Shown: positions 29,047 to 38,092 of the stretch, piece after piece
Layout: every line of letters begins with the position of its first letter
Position numbering within the stretch: position 1 is the first letter of the stretch
Assembly (NCBI GenBank): GCA_039830015.1
Contig: CP140033.1
Coordinates: 434,001 to 498,000 of the forward strand
Reading direction: 5' to 3'
Source of the DNA: Buchnera aphidicola (Meitanaphis elongallis)
GTDB lineage: Bacteria; Pseudomonadota; Gammaproteobacteria; Enterobacterales; Enterobacteriaceae
Length of the DNA: 64,000 nucleotides
Program-made: the position numbers and the translations under genes
The notes under the pieces: model-generated
Seen by the model: only the letters and a program-made list of their open reading frames with translations
Told to the model about the DNA's origin: nothing
Databases searched by the model: none

Positions 29047-29916
29047 ATGAGTGATAATCATTCACAATGCAATACTAAAAATAATAAAAAAAACTTCTTT
29101 TCTATTTTACTAAACCAAATATTTCATGAAGAACCAAAAAGTAAAGAAGAATTATTGAAATTAATACGATATTCAAAAAATAATAAACTAATAGATCAAG
29201 AAACTTGTGACATGCTAGAAGGAGTTATTGACATAACACAACAAAAAATTCGTGATATCATGATTCCTCGTACACAAATGATAACTCTAAAATCAGCTTA
29301 TTCACTACAAAAATGTTTAGATATAATTATTAAATCTGCTCATTCACGATTTCCTGTCATGAACTATAATGAAAATTATGTTGAAGGATTTTTAATGGCA
29401 AAGGATCTTTTACCTTTCATAACAAGCAAATCAAATACTTTTTGCATACATAATATATTGCGTCCAGCTGTTGTTGTTCCTGAAAGCAAACACGTAGATT
29501 GCATGTTAAAAGAATTTCAATTAAAAAAAAACCACATGGCAATTGTAATAGACGAGTTTGGAGCTGTTTCTGGATTGGTAACCATTGAAGACATATTAGA
29601 ATTAATTGTAGGAAACATTGATGACGAATATGATGAAAGCGAACTAAATATTCGACAACTAAATAAACATACTTTTATAGTGAAATCTTTTACTTCTATA
29701 AAAGAATTTAATGATATTTTTAAAACTAATTTTAGTGATGAAGAAGTAGATACTATCGGGGGACTAATTATGAAACAAATTGGACATCTTCCTGCGCAAG
29801 GTGAATTAGTAAATCTGGATAAATATATATTTAAAGTAAATATCGCTGACAATAGGAGAATTATACAATTACAAGTTACTATCCCTAAACTGGAAAAGTT
29901 ACCAACAATATCATAA
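29047..29916 (+). CDS. ybeX: CBS-domain CorC/HlyC family protein YbeX
   Basis: YbeX (CorC) is a cytoplasmic protein linked in enterics to magnesium/cobalt efflux and more recently to ribosome metabolism. The 289-residue protein has a basic/polar N terminus, two CBS domains (from IMIPRTQMITL to about VTIEDILELIVG) and a C-terminal CorC_HlyC domain (FNDIFKTNFSDEEVDTIGGLIM). It is the last recognisable gene of the miaB-ybeY-ybeX group; lnt, which follows it in E. coli, is absent. Confidence 0.93.
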   Translation: MSDNHSQCNTKNNKKNFFSILLNQIFHEEPKSKEELLKLIRYSKNNKLIDQETCDMLEGVIDITQQKIRDIMIPRTQMITLKSAYSLQKCLDIIIKSAHSRFPVMNYNENYVEGFLMAKDLLPFITSKSNTFCIHNILRPAVVVPESKHVDCMLKEFQLKKNHMAIVIDEFGAVSGLVTIEDILELIVGNIDDEYDESELNIRQLNKHTFIVKSFTSIKEFNDIFKTNFSDEEVDTIGGLIMKQIGHLPAQGELVNLDKYIFKVNIADNRRIIQLQVTIPKLEKLPTIS

Positions 29917-30748
29917 ATAACTAATAAATTTTATATAAAATAACAAGTATTAAATTTCATCTTAAAATACTTTTTAATCTTTATAAAATTATTTAGTTTT
30001 ATATTGTATTAAAACTGAATATTATCTTGGAAAACATCATATTTATTAAATTAAAAGTTATTGAAAGTTAATATTACCTATCTAAAATCATATTATAAAA
30101 ATATTAATTATTAAAATATAACTATTTTACTAAATATATACAAAAATTTCCACTATACAAACGTTTATGCTTATTTTGACTATTTTATAATATTAACTTC
30201 CTATCAAGTTTCTACCTAAAAAATTTACGTACTAAAATAAATTTAAAATAACAAAATTACTATAATGTCAATTTACATTCTTCAAACATTAAACTATAAT
30301 ATTAGAAGTATATACTAAATATCTTGATGTTAATATTAAACCAAAAATTAAAAAATTTTACTTTTATTTATATTAATTTATTACAAAACTCTTCTTTAAT
30401 AAAAAATAATTAGTTACATTGAAATACGCTTATTTATTTATCATGTATTTTAAATCATGTCTAAACATGAAAATTTTATCAAATCAAAACAAAGCTTTAA
30501 GTATATCAAATAGAAAAACTTTTAGTAAATAAAAAAATTATTTGTTCATGTATTTCATTGCAATAATAATATGATAATTAACCATGAACAACAAACAATG
30601 TAACATTTTATAATTTATAATCTAAACCATTTTGAAAAGCACAATGCACTTGTTATAAACATTATATTTTATACCAAGATAAAAGTCGATCTGTATCAAA
30701 AAACGATACCATATTACTCACTCCATAGTTTGAATTAAAAATAAAAAA
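29917..30748. other. 832-bp spacer upstream of leuS, no gene seen
   Basis: In E. coli lnt follows ybeX; here no apolipoprotein N-acyltransferase sequence is recognisable. The only structure noted is a 9-bp inverted repeat, TTGTTCATG (30542-30550) and CATGAACAA (30583-30591). The rest is featureless AT-rich DNA. Confidence 0.55.
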
Positions 30749-33337
30749 ATGAAAAAACAATACATACCTCAAGAAATAGAACAAAATGTTCAAAAAATAT
30801 GGAAAGAAAAAAACTCATTTTCAGTAACTAAAAATGTAAATAAAAAAAAATATTATTGTCTCTCCATGATTCCATATCCTTCTGGAAAACTACATATGGG
30901 TCATGTTAGAAATTACACTATTGGCGATGTTATAGCACGATACCAACGTATGATTGGAAAAAATGTACTACACCCCATAGGATGGGATGCATTTGGATTA
31001 CCTGCAGAAATAGCTGCTATACAAAACAATATAGATCCTTCCAAATGGACTAATAAAAATATAAAATATATGAAAAAACAATTACAATCATTAGGGTTTA
31101 GTTATGATTGGGCAAGGGAAATTACAACTTGTGAACCTAAATACTATAAATGGGAACAATGGTTTTTTATAGAGTTGTATAAAAAAAAATTAGTTTATAA
31201 AAAAAAATCTTGGGTAAATTGGTGTGAAACCGATCAAACAGTTCTAGCAAACGAACAAACTATTAACGGTTTATGTTGGCGTTGCAATACTAAAATTATT
31301 AAAAAAAATATTTCTCAATGGTTTATTAAAATCACTAATTATGCTGAAGAATTATTGAATGGATTAAAAAAATTATCTGAATGGCCAAACCAAGTTAAAA
31401 AAATGCAATCAAATTGGATTGGGCGCTTATATGGAATCAAGATATACCTAAAGCTATTTCATACATCAGAAATGTTAAGTATCTTTATATCTAAACCTGA
31501 AATGTTAATGGGAGCAACATACATTGCCATTTCTCCTTTGCATAAACTTGCCCAAAAAATGTCACATACTAATAAAAACATTTATTTATTTATTAAAAAT
31601 ATATCTTATTTTAATCCAAACAATAACAATTGCGATAAATACAAAGGTATTAACACCGGAAAATTCGCTTTCCATCCATTAACTAAAAAAAAAATACCTA
31701 TATGGATAGCTAATTATGTACTATCAGAACATACAACTAAAGCAATATTCGGTATACCCGCGCATAATCAAGATGATCTTAATTTTTCTCTAATTCAAAA
31801 TTTAAAAGTTATACCAGTAATACTCCAAAAAGACGATAAAATTCCAAAAATAAAAAATATTGCTATGACACAACCAGGAAAACTATATAATTCTGGAAAA
31901 TACAACAATTTACACACTACAGAAGCAAATGTAACTATAATATCAGAGTTAGAAAACAAAAAAATAGGCAAAAAAAAAACATATTATAAATTACAAGATT
32001 GGGGAGTATCAAGGCAACGTAGTTGGGGAGTCCCTATCCCGATGGCAACTCTAGAAGACAATAGTATTGTTCCCATACCAGAAACACATCTCCCACTAAC
32101 ATTATCTCATAAAACTCATAATATACATACTAAAAAAAATATTATGCATTCAGTTAAAGAAAAAATAATATATATTAATGGAAAACTAGCAAAATGTGAA
32201 TCTGACACATTAGATACGTTTGTAGAATCATCATGGTATTACGCTAGATATACTTGTGCGCAATTTGATCAAGGAATGATAGACAAACATTCTGCTGACT
32301 ATTGGTTGCCTATAGATTTGTACATTGGAGGAATAGAACATGCCACAATGCACTTAATATACTTTAGGTTTTTTCACAAACTATTAAGAGATTTTGGACT
32401 AGTTAAATCAGACGAACCGGTAAAAAAACTACTGTGCCAAGGCATGGTGTTATCAGATGCTTTTTATTATTTCGATCATAATGGACATCAACAATGGATT
32501 AATGTTCCGTCTACTAATATTAAATACGATACTCATGGAAAAATTAGAAAAAATTTTATATATAACGAAAAAAAAATATTTCATGAAGGTATGATTAAAA
32601 TGTCTAAATCAAAAAAAAACGGGGTAGAACCAGAAATAATGATCAGTAAATATGGTGCAGACACAGTAAGATTATTTATTATGTTTGCAGCTCCAATAGA
32701 AATGTCATTAGCATGGAAAGAACCTGGAGTAAAAGGAATGCATCGGTTTTTAAAAAAACTATGGACATTTTGTTACAATCATATTAAACAATATAAACAT
32801 TCAGACGTACCATTAAACTACAACAATCTCAATGATCACCAAAAAAAGTTGTACTTGTTATTGTGTAAAACCATAAAAATAGTAGAACAAGATATTAAAA
32901 TCAAACAATCATTTAACACAGCTATTGCTACAACAATGAAACTCACTAATGAACTTTTTAAATTTTCTGTAAATGAAAACAACGATTCAAAATTGATTCA
33001 AGATTCTTTAGTATCTATTTTAAAAATCCTATACCCTTTCACACCGCATTTTAGTCACGTCTTACTACAAAACTTATTAAAAAATAAGAACGATATAAAT
33101 AATATTTCATGGCCAACGATTGAAAACAACTTTGAAGTAAACGAAACTTTATACTTAATATTAATTCAAATAAATGGAAAACTTCGCCATAAAATTAAAA
33201 TATCTCGACCATGTTCTAAAAAAGATATATTGAAAAAAATATTAATAGAACCAAAAATATTTAAATATACTAATAAACGCACAATTGAAAAAATAATATA
33301 TATCCCAAATAAATTGATAAATTTAGTTATTAGTTAA
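30749..33337 (+). CDS. leuS: Leucyl-tRNA synthetase with a degenerate editing pocket
   Basis: LeuRS charges tRNA-Leu. The 862-residue class I enzyme has HMGH at 49-52 and KMSKS at 617-621, and the leucine-specific and C-terminal domains are collinear with E. coli (860). The synthetic core looks sound. In the CP1 editing domain, however, the threonine-rich TTRPDT of E. coli (247-252) reads ISKPEM, and the second editing segment MAVPGHDQRD reads FGIPAHNQDD (334-343), keeping only the last Asp. Post-transfer editing of mischarged tRNA is therefore probably weak or lost. An in-frame A10 tract lies at 31685-31694. It is followed by holA without lptE between. Confidence 0.97.
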   Translation: MKKQYIPQEIEQNVQKIWKEKNSFSVTKNVNKKKYYCLSMIPYPSGKLHMGHVRNYTIGDVIARYQRMIGKNVLHPIGWDAFGLPAEIAAIQNNIDPSKWTNKNIKYMKKQLQSLGFSYDWAREITTCEPKYYKWEQWFFIELYKKKLVYKKKSWVNWCETDQTVLANEQTINGLCWRCNTKIIKKNISQWFIKITNYAEELLNGLKKLSEWPNQVKKMQSNWIGRLYGIKIYLKLFHTSEMLSIFISKPEMLMGATYIAISPLHKLAQKMSHTNKNIYLFIKNISYFNPNNNNCDKYKGINTGKFAFHPLTKKKIPIWIANYVLSEHTTKAIFGIPAHNQDDLNFSLIQNLKVIPVILQKDDKIPKIKNIAMTQPGKLYNSGKYNNLHTTEANVTIISELENKKIGKKKTYYKLQDWGVSRQRSWGVPIPMATLEDNSIVPIPETHLPLTLSHKTHNIHTKKNIMHSVKEKIIYINGKLAKCESDTLDTFVESSWYYARYTCAQFDQGMIDKHSADYWLPIDLYIGGIEHATMHLIYFRFFHKLLRDFGLVKSDEPVKKLLCQGMVLSDAFYYFDHNGHQQWINVPSTNIKYDTHGKIRKNFIYNEKKIFHEGMIKMSKSKKNGVEPEIMISKYGADTVRLFIMFAAPIEMSLAWKEPGVKGMHRFLKKLWTFCYNHIKQYKHSDVPLNYNNLNDHQKKLYLLLCKTIKIVEQDIKIKQSFNTAIATTMKLTNELFKFSVNENNDSKLIQDSLVSILKILYPFTPHFSHVLLQNLLKNKNDINNISWPTIENNFEVNETLYLILIQINGKLRHKIKISRPCSKKDILKKILIEPKIFKYTNKRTIEKIIYIPNKLINLVIS

Positions 33338-33410
33338 CAAAAAAATTAAAGATTTAAATTAATGATTCCCTATAAATTATGTTATTATATTAATATTTAA
33401 AACTATATTT

Positions 33411-34402
33411 ATGAACATTATCCGTACAGAACAATTATTCCCTATTTTTTTTAAGGACTTAAGCCCTTATTACATTCTTATTGGAAACAACAATTTTTTT
33501 ATTCAAGAAAGCAAAAAAATTATATTTTCTAAAGCCAAAAAATATGGATTTTCTCAATGTTTAATCAAAACAATAAAATATGATATTGACATTAAAAAAT
33601 TATCTTCGATTTTTATGCTAAACAATTTTTTTTCAAAAAAAAAATTGTTATACTAAATCTGTCTAGACAAACACTTACTAAAGCAACTCAAAAACAATTG
33701 TCTTATCTATCTACTTTTATCAATCCTAATTTACTCCTAATTATTTATAAAAAAACGCAAGAAAAAACAGAACAAACTATATGGCTTAACATATTTAAAT
33801 TACATGGCACAATCGTATATTGTTACACACTTAATACGAAAACGTTAAATGTTTGGGTAAAAAACAGAATAAACTATCTAAAAATAAACATTCACGAACA
33901 TGCAAAAAACTTGCTTCTTCAATTCTATGAAAAAAATACGTTGTCTTTATACAACATATTAAATATTCTAACGCTGATTTGGCCAAAAAATTTAATAACA
34001 GTTAAAAAAATCCAAAAAATTATTAGCGATAAAGCTATTTTTACACCAGAAAACTGGATTGATGCAATGTTCTCTGGTAACTTCAACAAAACTCAGAGAA
34101 TACTAAATACTTTTTGCATAAACAATTATAATCAAATAGCATTAATGAGATGCTTACAACACAATTTAATAACAATATTAATGATACAACGCAAAAAATC
34201 AAATAACATAAATTACATCTTCGAAAAACAAAAAGTTCATAAAAATAGAACATCATTACTAGTAAGCTTTTCAAATCGTATCAGTTTTGAAAAAATATAC
34301 AAATCAATTAAATTATTAAAAAAAATAGAAATTAATATAAAAAAAAGACATGAAAAATCTATGTGGAATCAACTAAAAATTTTACCTTACATCATAAATT
34401 AA
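33411..34402 (+). CDS. holA: DNA polymerase III delta subunit, frame broken at an A10 tract
   Basis: HolA (delta) opens the sliding clamp as part of the clamp loader. The first frame (from MNIIRTEQLFPIFFKDL) runs to FFSKKK and then stops at 33654-33656; the rest of the protein continues in the -1 frame from 33644 (IVILNLSRQTL...) to 34402. The break lies at ten consecutive A (33635-33644). One extra A in the transcript would restore a product of about 330 residues (E. coli 343). The downstream part keeps delta-like features such as FTPENWIDAMFSGN. RNA-polymerase slippage at poly(A) is known to rescue such genes in Buchnera, so I treat it as functional but unproven. Confidence 0.85.
33635..33644 (+). 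repeat. A10 slippage tract in holA
   Basis: Ten A in a row exactly where the holA frame changes from 0 to -1. Addition of one A during transcription restores the frame. Confidence 0.9.
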
Positions 34403-34436
34403 AAAATCAAAAAATTATAATTCAATGGAAAAAACA

Positions 34437-35071
34437 ATGAATTCATTATATGCTGTTCTAGGTGGTACATTTAATCCTATTCATTATGGTCATATTATTA
34501 CGTCAGAAGCACTAGCAAAAAAAATCTTTTTAGAAAAAATTATACTATTACCTAATTACACCAACCTATATAGACCATCGAATATTTTAATAAAACATAA
34601 AATTAATATGATAAAATTAGCAATAAAAGATAAACCATTATTTCAAATAAATTACCTTGAAATAAAAAAAAAATACCTTATACTATAAACACATTAAAAC
34701 AACTAAGAAAAGAAATAGGAAATAAGAGATCATTAGGATTTATTATAGGATTAGATAATCTGATACATTTGGATAAATGGTATAAATGGAAAGAATTACT
34801 AAAATGGTGTCACTTAATAATATTACAACGTTCTATGTATAAATTATATATAAACAACAAAATATTAAAAAATTGGATTGAAGAAAATATTACAAAACAT
34901 TATTTTTTTTTACATAATCATCCTTCCGGATACATTTTTTTTTCCAATACACCTCACATTAATGTTTCTTCTACAAAAATTAGAACATTTTTAAAAAATA
35001 ACTTTTCCTGTTTAAATTTATTACCTACTTCTGTAATCAAATATATTAAAAAATATAAGTTATACATTTAA
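34437..35071 (+). CDS. nadD: Nicotinate-nucleotide adenylyltransferase, frame broken at an A10 tract
   Basis: NadD adenylates nicotinate mononucleotide in NAD synthesis. The N-terminal half starts MNSLYAVLGGTFNPIHYGH, with the nucleotidyltransferase H-x-G-H signature; it runs to EIKKK and stops at 34686-34688. The remainder continues in the -1 frame (PYTINTLKQLRKEIGN, then GFIIGLDNL) to NVSSTKIRTFL and the stop at 35071. The break is at ten A (34664-34673); one more A gives an uninterrupted protein of about 211 residues (E. coli 213). The ATG at 34437 matches the family start; 34425 is an alternative. It directly follows holA, which has the same kind of lesion. Confidence 0.87.
34664..34673 (+). 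repeat. A10 slippage tract in nadD
   Basis: Ten consecutive A at the point where the nadD frame shifts by -1; an added A in the mRNA would restore reading. Confidence 0.9.
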
Positions 35072-35109
35072 TACATTCGTTTAAAACAATTATATTAAAA
35101 TATAATAAT

Positions 35110-35397
35110 ATGTCACAAACAATGAGCATTAAACAAGACAAAAACTATCAATTGTTAGATTTAAGAACTTTACGTTGTCCTGATCCTATTATGCTGTTAC
35201 GAAAAAAAATCAGAGAAATTAAAACTGGAAATATCTTATTAATACTCGCAGATGATCCATCCACCATAAGAGACATTCCAAATTTTTGTCGATTCATGAA
35301 ACATATATTATTAAAACTGATCATCAATAAATTACCTTACCAATTTTTAATCAAAAAAGGAAATGTTTCCTCATATATTTATAAAAACAAATTATAA
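35110..35397 (+). CDS. tusA: Sulfurtransferase TusA
   Basis: TusA (YhhP) accepts sulfur from IscS as a cysteine persulfide and passes it through TusBCD and TusE to MnmA for 2-thiolation of U34 in tRNA-Gln, -Glu and -Lys. The reactive cysteine lies in LRCPDPIM; ADDPSTIRDIPNFCRFM and LPYQFLIKKG complete the family pattern. From the first ATG it is 95 residues; starting at the ATG at 35122 places the cysteine at position 19, as in E. coli, so the shorter form is likely. TusE is encoded at 59.3 kb. Confidence 0.93.
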   Translation: MSQTMSIKQDKNYQLLDLRTLRCPDPIMLLRKKIREIKTGNILLILADDPSTIRDIPNFCRFMKHILLKLIINKLPYQFLIKKGNVSSYIYKNKL

Positions 35398-35487
35398 TAT
35401 ATTCATATAATGATAAACCTTTATAAAAGCATTAAAAAATATTTAAAATGACTTAACAAAAATTTACGATTAAATATCAAGATAAAA

Positions 35488-35523
35488 CTAACAATTATTA
35501 ATTATATACTTAATAATTGTTAG
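35488..35523. terminator. Hairpin between convergent tusA and asd
   Basis: CTAACAATTATTAA (35488-35501) and TTAATAATTGTTAG (35510-35523) form a perfect 14-bp stem with an 8-nt loop. It lies between two genes that converge, so it could end transcription in both directions. No long T-run follows on either strand. Confidence 0.6.
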
Positions 35524-35582
35524 CATGACCATAGAAAATATTAAAATTTATAAATTTAACTAAAAAATAAAAAAATAACACT

Positions 35583-36701
35583 TTAATTATATGTAATTAA
35601 CAATTTTAACATACGTCGTAATGGTTCTGAAGCACCCCACAATAGTTGGTCTCCCACAGTAAATGCAGATATATATTTTCGTCCAATATTTAATTTTCTT
35701 ATTCTTCCTACAGGAGTACTCAAAGTTCCAGTTACTGCACATGGCGTTAAATGCTTAATAGTAGTATCAATCTCATTTGGAATTACTTTTACCCAACTAT
35801 TATGTTGAGATATAATACATTCGATTTCTGATAAAGAAATATCCTTCTTCAACTTAATCATGAACGACTGACTATGACATCTCAAAGATCCTATTCGAAC
35901 ACATAAACCATCCATCAAAATATCTTTTTTAGACGATAATATTTTATTGGCTTCAGCTTGAATTTTCCATTCTTCTTTACTTTGCCCATATTTAGCTTTA
36001 ACGTCAATCCAAGGAATAAGACTACCAGCTAATGGAACACGAAAATTATTAACTGGAAAATCTTCACATAAACTAATTTCGTTAATTTTCTTTTCTATGC
36101 TTAAAATAGATTTAGCAGGATTTTCTATATCGTTTCTTACTCCTTTACAAATAAAATTCATTTGTTTTAACAATTCAATCATGTGCGATGCCCCACTTCC
36201 AGAAGCCGCTTGATAAGTAGAAACAGTCATCCAATCTACTAAACTATGAAAAAACAATCCTCCTAAAGACATTAACATTAAACTAACAGTACAATTTCCA
36301 CCTACAAAGGTCTTAACATTATTATCAATAGATTTATTAATAATTGATAAATTTACTGGATCTAATACAATGACTGCTTCATTTTCCATTCTAAGACACG
36401 AAGCAGCATCTATCCAATATCCCTTCCAACCACTTTTTCTTAATTTATAATACATATTGTTAGTGTATTCACTACCTTGACACGTAACAATAATGTCTAA
36501 TTCTTTTAATACATCTAAATCATAAGCGTTTTGCAAATTACCATAATATTTTCCATCAATAATAGGACCTTTATGATTAATCTGAGAGGTAGAAAAAAAA
36601 ATCGGACGAAAACAACATAAATCATTTTCTTCTTTCATACGTTGCATTAACACCGATCCAACCATACCTCTCCATCCAATGAAACCTACAGATTTTTTCA
36701 T
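35583..36701 (-). CDS. asd: Aspartate-semialdehyde dehydrogenase
   Basis: Asd reduces aspartyl phosphate to aspartate semialdehyde, the branch point to lysine, threonine and methionine and to diaminopimelate for peptidoglycan. The NADP-binding start VGFIGWRGMVGSVLMQRM and the active-site cysteine in GGNCTVSLMLMSLGG are intact, as is the SGSGASHM segment. Length is 372 residues (E. coli 367). It is divergent from marC, its E. coli neighbour yhgN. Together with lysA it indicates that lysine synthesis is retained. Confidence 0.97.
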   Translation of the reverse strand: MKKSVGFIGWRGMVGSVLMQRMKEENDLCCFRPIFFSTSQINHKGPIIDGKYYGNLQNAYDLDVLKELDIIVTCQGSEYTNNMYYKLRKSGWKGYWIDAASCLRMENEAVIVLDPVNLSIINKSIDNNVKTFVGGNCTVSLMLMSLGGLFFHSLVDWMTVSTYQAASGSGASHMIELLKQMNFICKGVRNDIENPAKSILSIEKKINEISLCEDFPVNNFRVPLAGSLIPWIDVKAKYGQSKEEWKIQAEANKILSSKKDILMDGLCVRIGSLRCHSQSFMIKLKKDISLSEIECIISQHNSWVKVIPNEIDTTIKHLTPCAVTGTLSTPVGRIRKLNIGRKYISAFTVGDQLLWGASEPLRRMLKLLITYN

Positions 36702-37109
36702 TATTTATTTCACTCAATGATACAACATTGCAAATAACAACTTGTCAAAATTTAAAACTAATTAATTACAAAACTAGTAACATTATTTACTATACAAAGA
36801 TAAAATCCTACTTTAACGCTTTATAAAACACAACATTATCTGATTTAAATAACATAAAAATCAGATACATATATTCTTTTCTCATACTACAATTAATATT
36901 TTAATATTCCTATTTCATTATAAACAAATTTATTTTTTCAGAGAAAACTCAACTCCTACCAAGATATATGTTTTAATTCAAATATTTTATTTTAACATTG
37001 TATTATATCTTTTTAAAATTACACAAAAACATGTATAATTAATATTTCTTACTAATACAACTTATTTACACTATTTAATCTATTAAAATATTTTTAATAA
37101 GAGTGAATT
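36702..37109. promoter_or_regulatory. Divergent asd/marC control region with 10-bp hairpin
   Basis: This 408-bp region must hold promoters for both genes. A perfect 10-bp inverted repeat, TATCTGATTT (36837-36846) and AAATCAGATA (36858-36867), could form a hairpin with an 11-nt loop or be an operator. A TATAAT at 37034-37039 is a candidate -10 for marC, without a convincing -35. Confidence 0.4.
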
Positions 37110-37706
37110 ATGAACGAAATGATTTCTTCAACTATTTTATTAATTTTAATTATGGATCCATTGGGAAATCTTCCTATATTCATGTCTATATTAAAAAATT
37201 TAGAACCAAAACGTCGACGTATTGTACTATTACGAGAAATGATAGTAGCTTTATTAATAATGTTATTATTTCTCTTTGCAGGAGAAAACATTCTTACTTT
37301 TTTAAATCTAAAAACTGAAACAGTTTCTATATCAGGTGGAATAATTTTATTTTTGATAGCAATTAAAATGATTTTTCCATCTCATCACTATGACAACAGT
37401 ATACCACCATGCATTAATGGAGAACCTTTTTTAGTACCTTTAGCAATTCCTTTAGTAGCAGGTCCATCTCTTTTAGCTACACTAATACTATTATCACATG
37501 AATATTTAAACAAAATAATGTATCTAACTGGATCGCTTTTAATAGCATGGACTTTTACAGTAATAATTCTGTTATTATCAAATGTATTTCTACGTTTGTT
37601 TGGTTCTAAAGGAGTTGATGCATTAGAAAGATTAATGGGACTCATTCTAATTATGTTATCTACTCAAATGTTTCTAGATGGTATAAAATCTTGGTTCCAA
37701 ATTTAA
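37110..37706 (+). CDS. yhgN: MarC/YhgN family inner-membrane protein
   Basis: A 198-residue integral membrane protein of the MarC (UPF0056) family with about six hydrophobic segments. It starts MNEMISSTILLILIMDPLGNLPIF, the conserved Asp-Pro-x-Gly-Asn start of the family, and contains PLAIPLVAGPSLLATLI in the middle. The substrate is unknown even in E. coli; earlier links to antibiotic resistance are not supported. The asd-yhgN neighbourhood is as in E. coli, here divergent with 408 bp between. Confidence 0.9.
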   Translation: MNEMISSTILLILIMDPLGNLPIFMSILKNLEPKRRRIVLLREMIVALLIMLLFLFAGENILTFLNLKTETVSISGGIILFLIAIKMIFPSHHYDNSIPPCINGEPFLVPLAIPLVAGPSLLATLILLSHEYLNKIMYLTGSLLIAWTFTVIILLLSNVFLRLFGSKGVDALERLMGLILIMLSTQMFLDGIKSWFQI

Positions 37707-38092
37707 ACAATAGTACAAACAAAAAAATTAGACATAAAACATAATTTTTAATTTTATATTAACAATAAAAATTATATGCTTTGAAATATTTAATAATTCT
37801 AAAACATTAATAATATTTAAAACTATAATTTTATAACATGTTCACAATTAAAATAAATAACCTATACTTTTTAATTGTATCCACAGTACTTATTATAAAT
37901 AATTAAAATGTTCGATAAAATTAAAAGATATGCGTTAAAATTTATTTTTCATTTATATCTAAAATATAAATAATATATATTAATTCATAATAAACAAAAT
38001 TTACATTACATAATAATACCTCAAATTCTAAAAATAACTTTTTGATTAATTTAATTTTTAGAATTTTACTTAATGTTATTTATGGAAAAAAA
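37707..38092. other. Spacer between marC and pgk, no gene
   Basis: A 386-bp spacer containing only scattered AT-rich sequence. In E. coli epd precedes pgk; no erythrose-4-phosphate dehydrogenase sequence is recognisable here. Promoter for pgk is presumably within it but not distinguishable. Confidence 0.5.

Noticed and set aside
30542..30591. 9-bp inverted repeat TTGTTCATG/CATGAACAA upstream of leuS
   Set aside because: Loop of 32 bases and no tail; too weak for a terminator or riboswitch call. Kept only as a note on the spacer.
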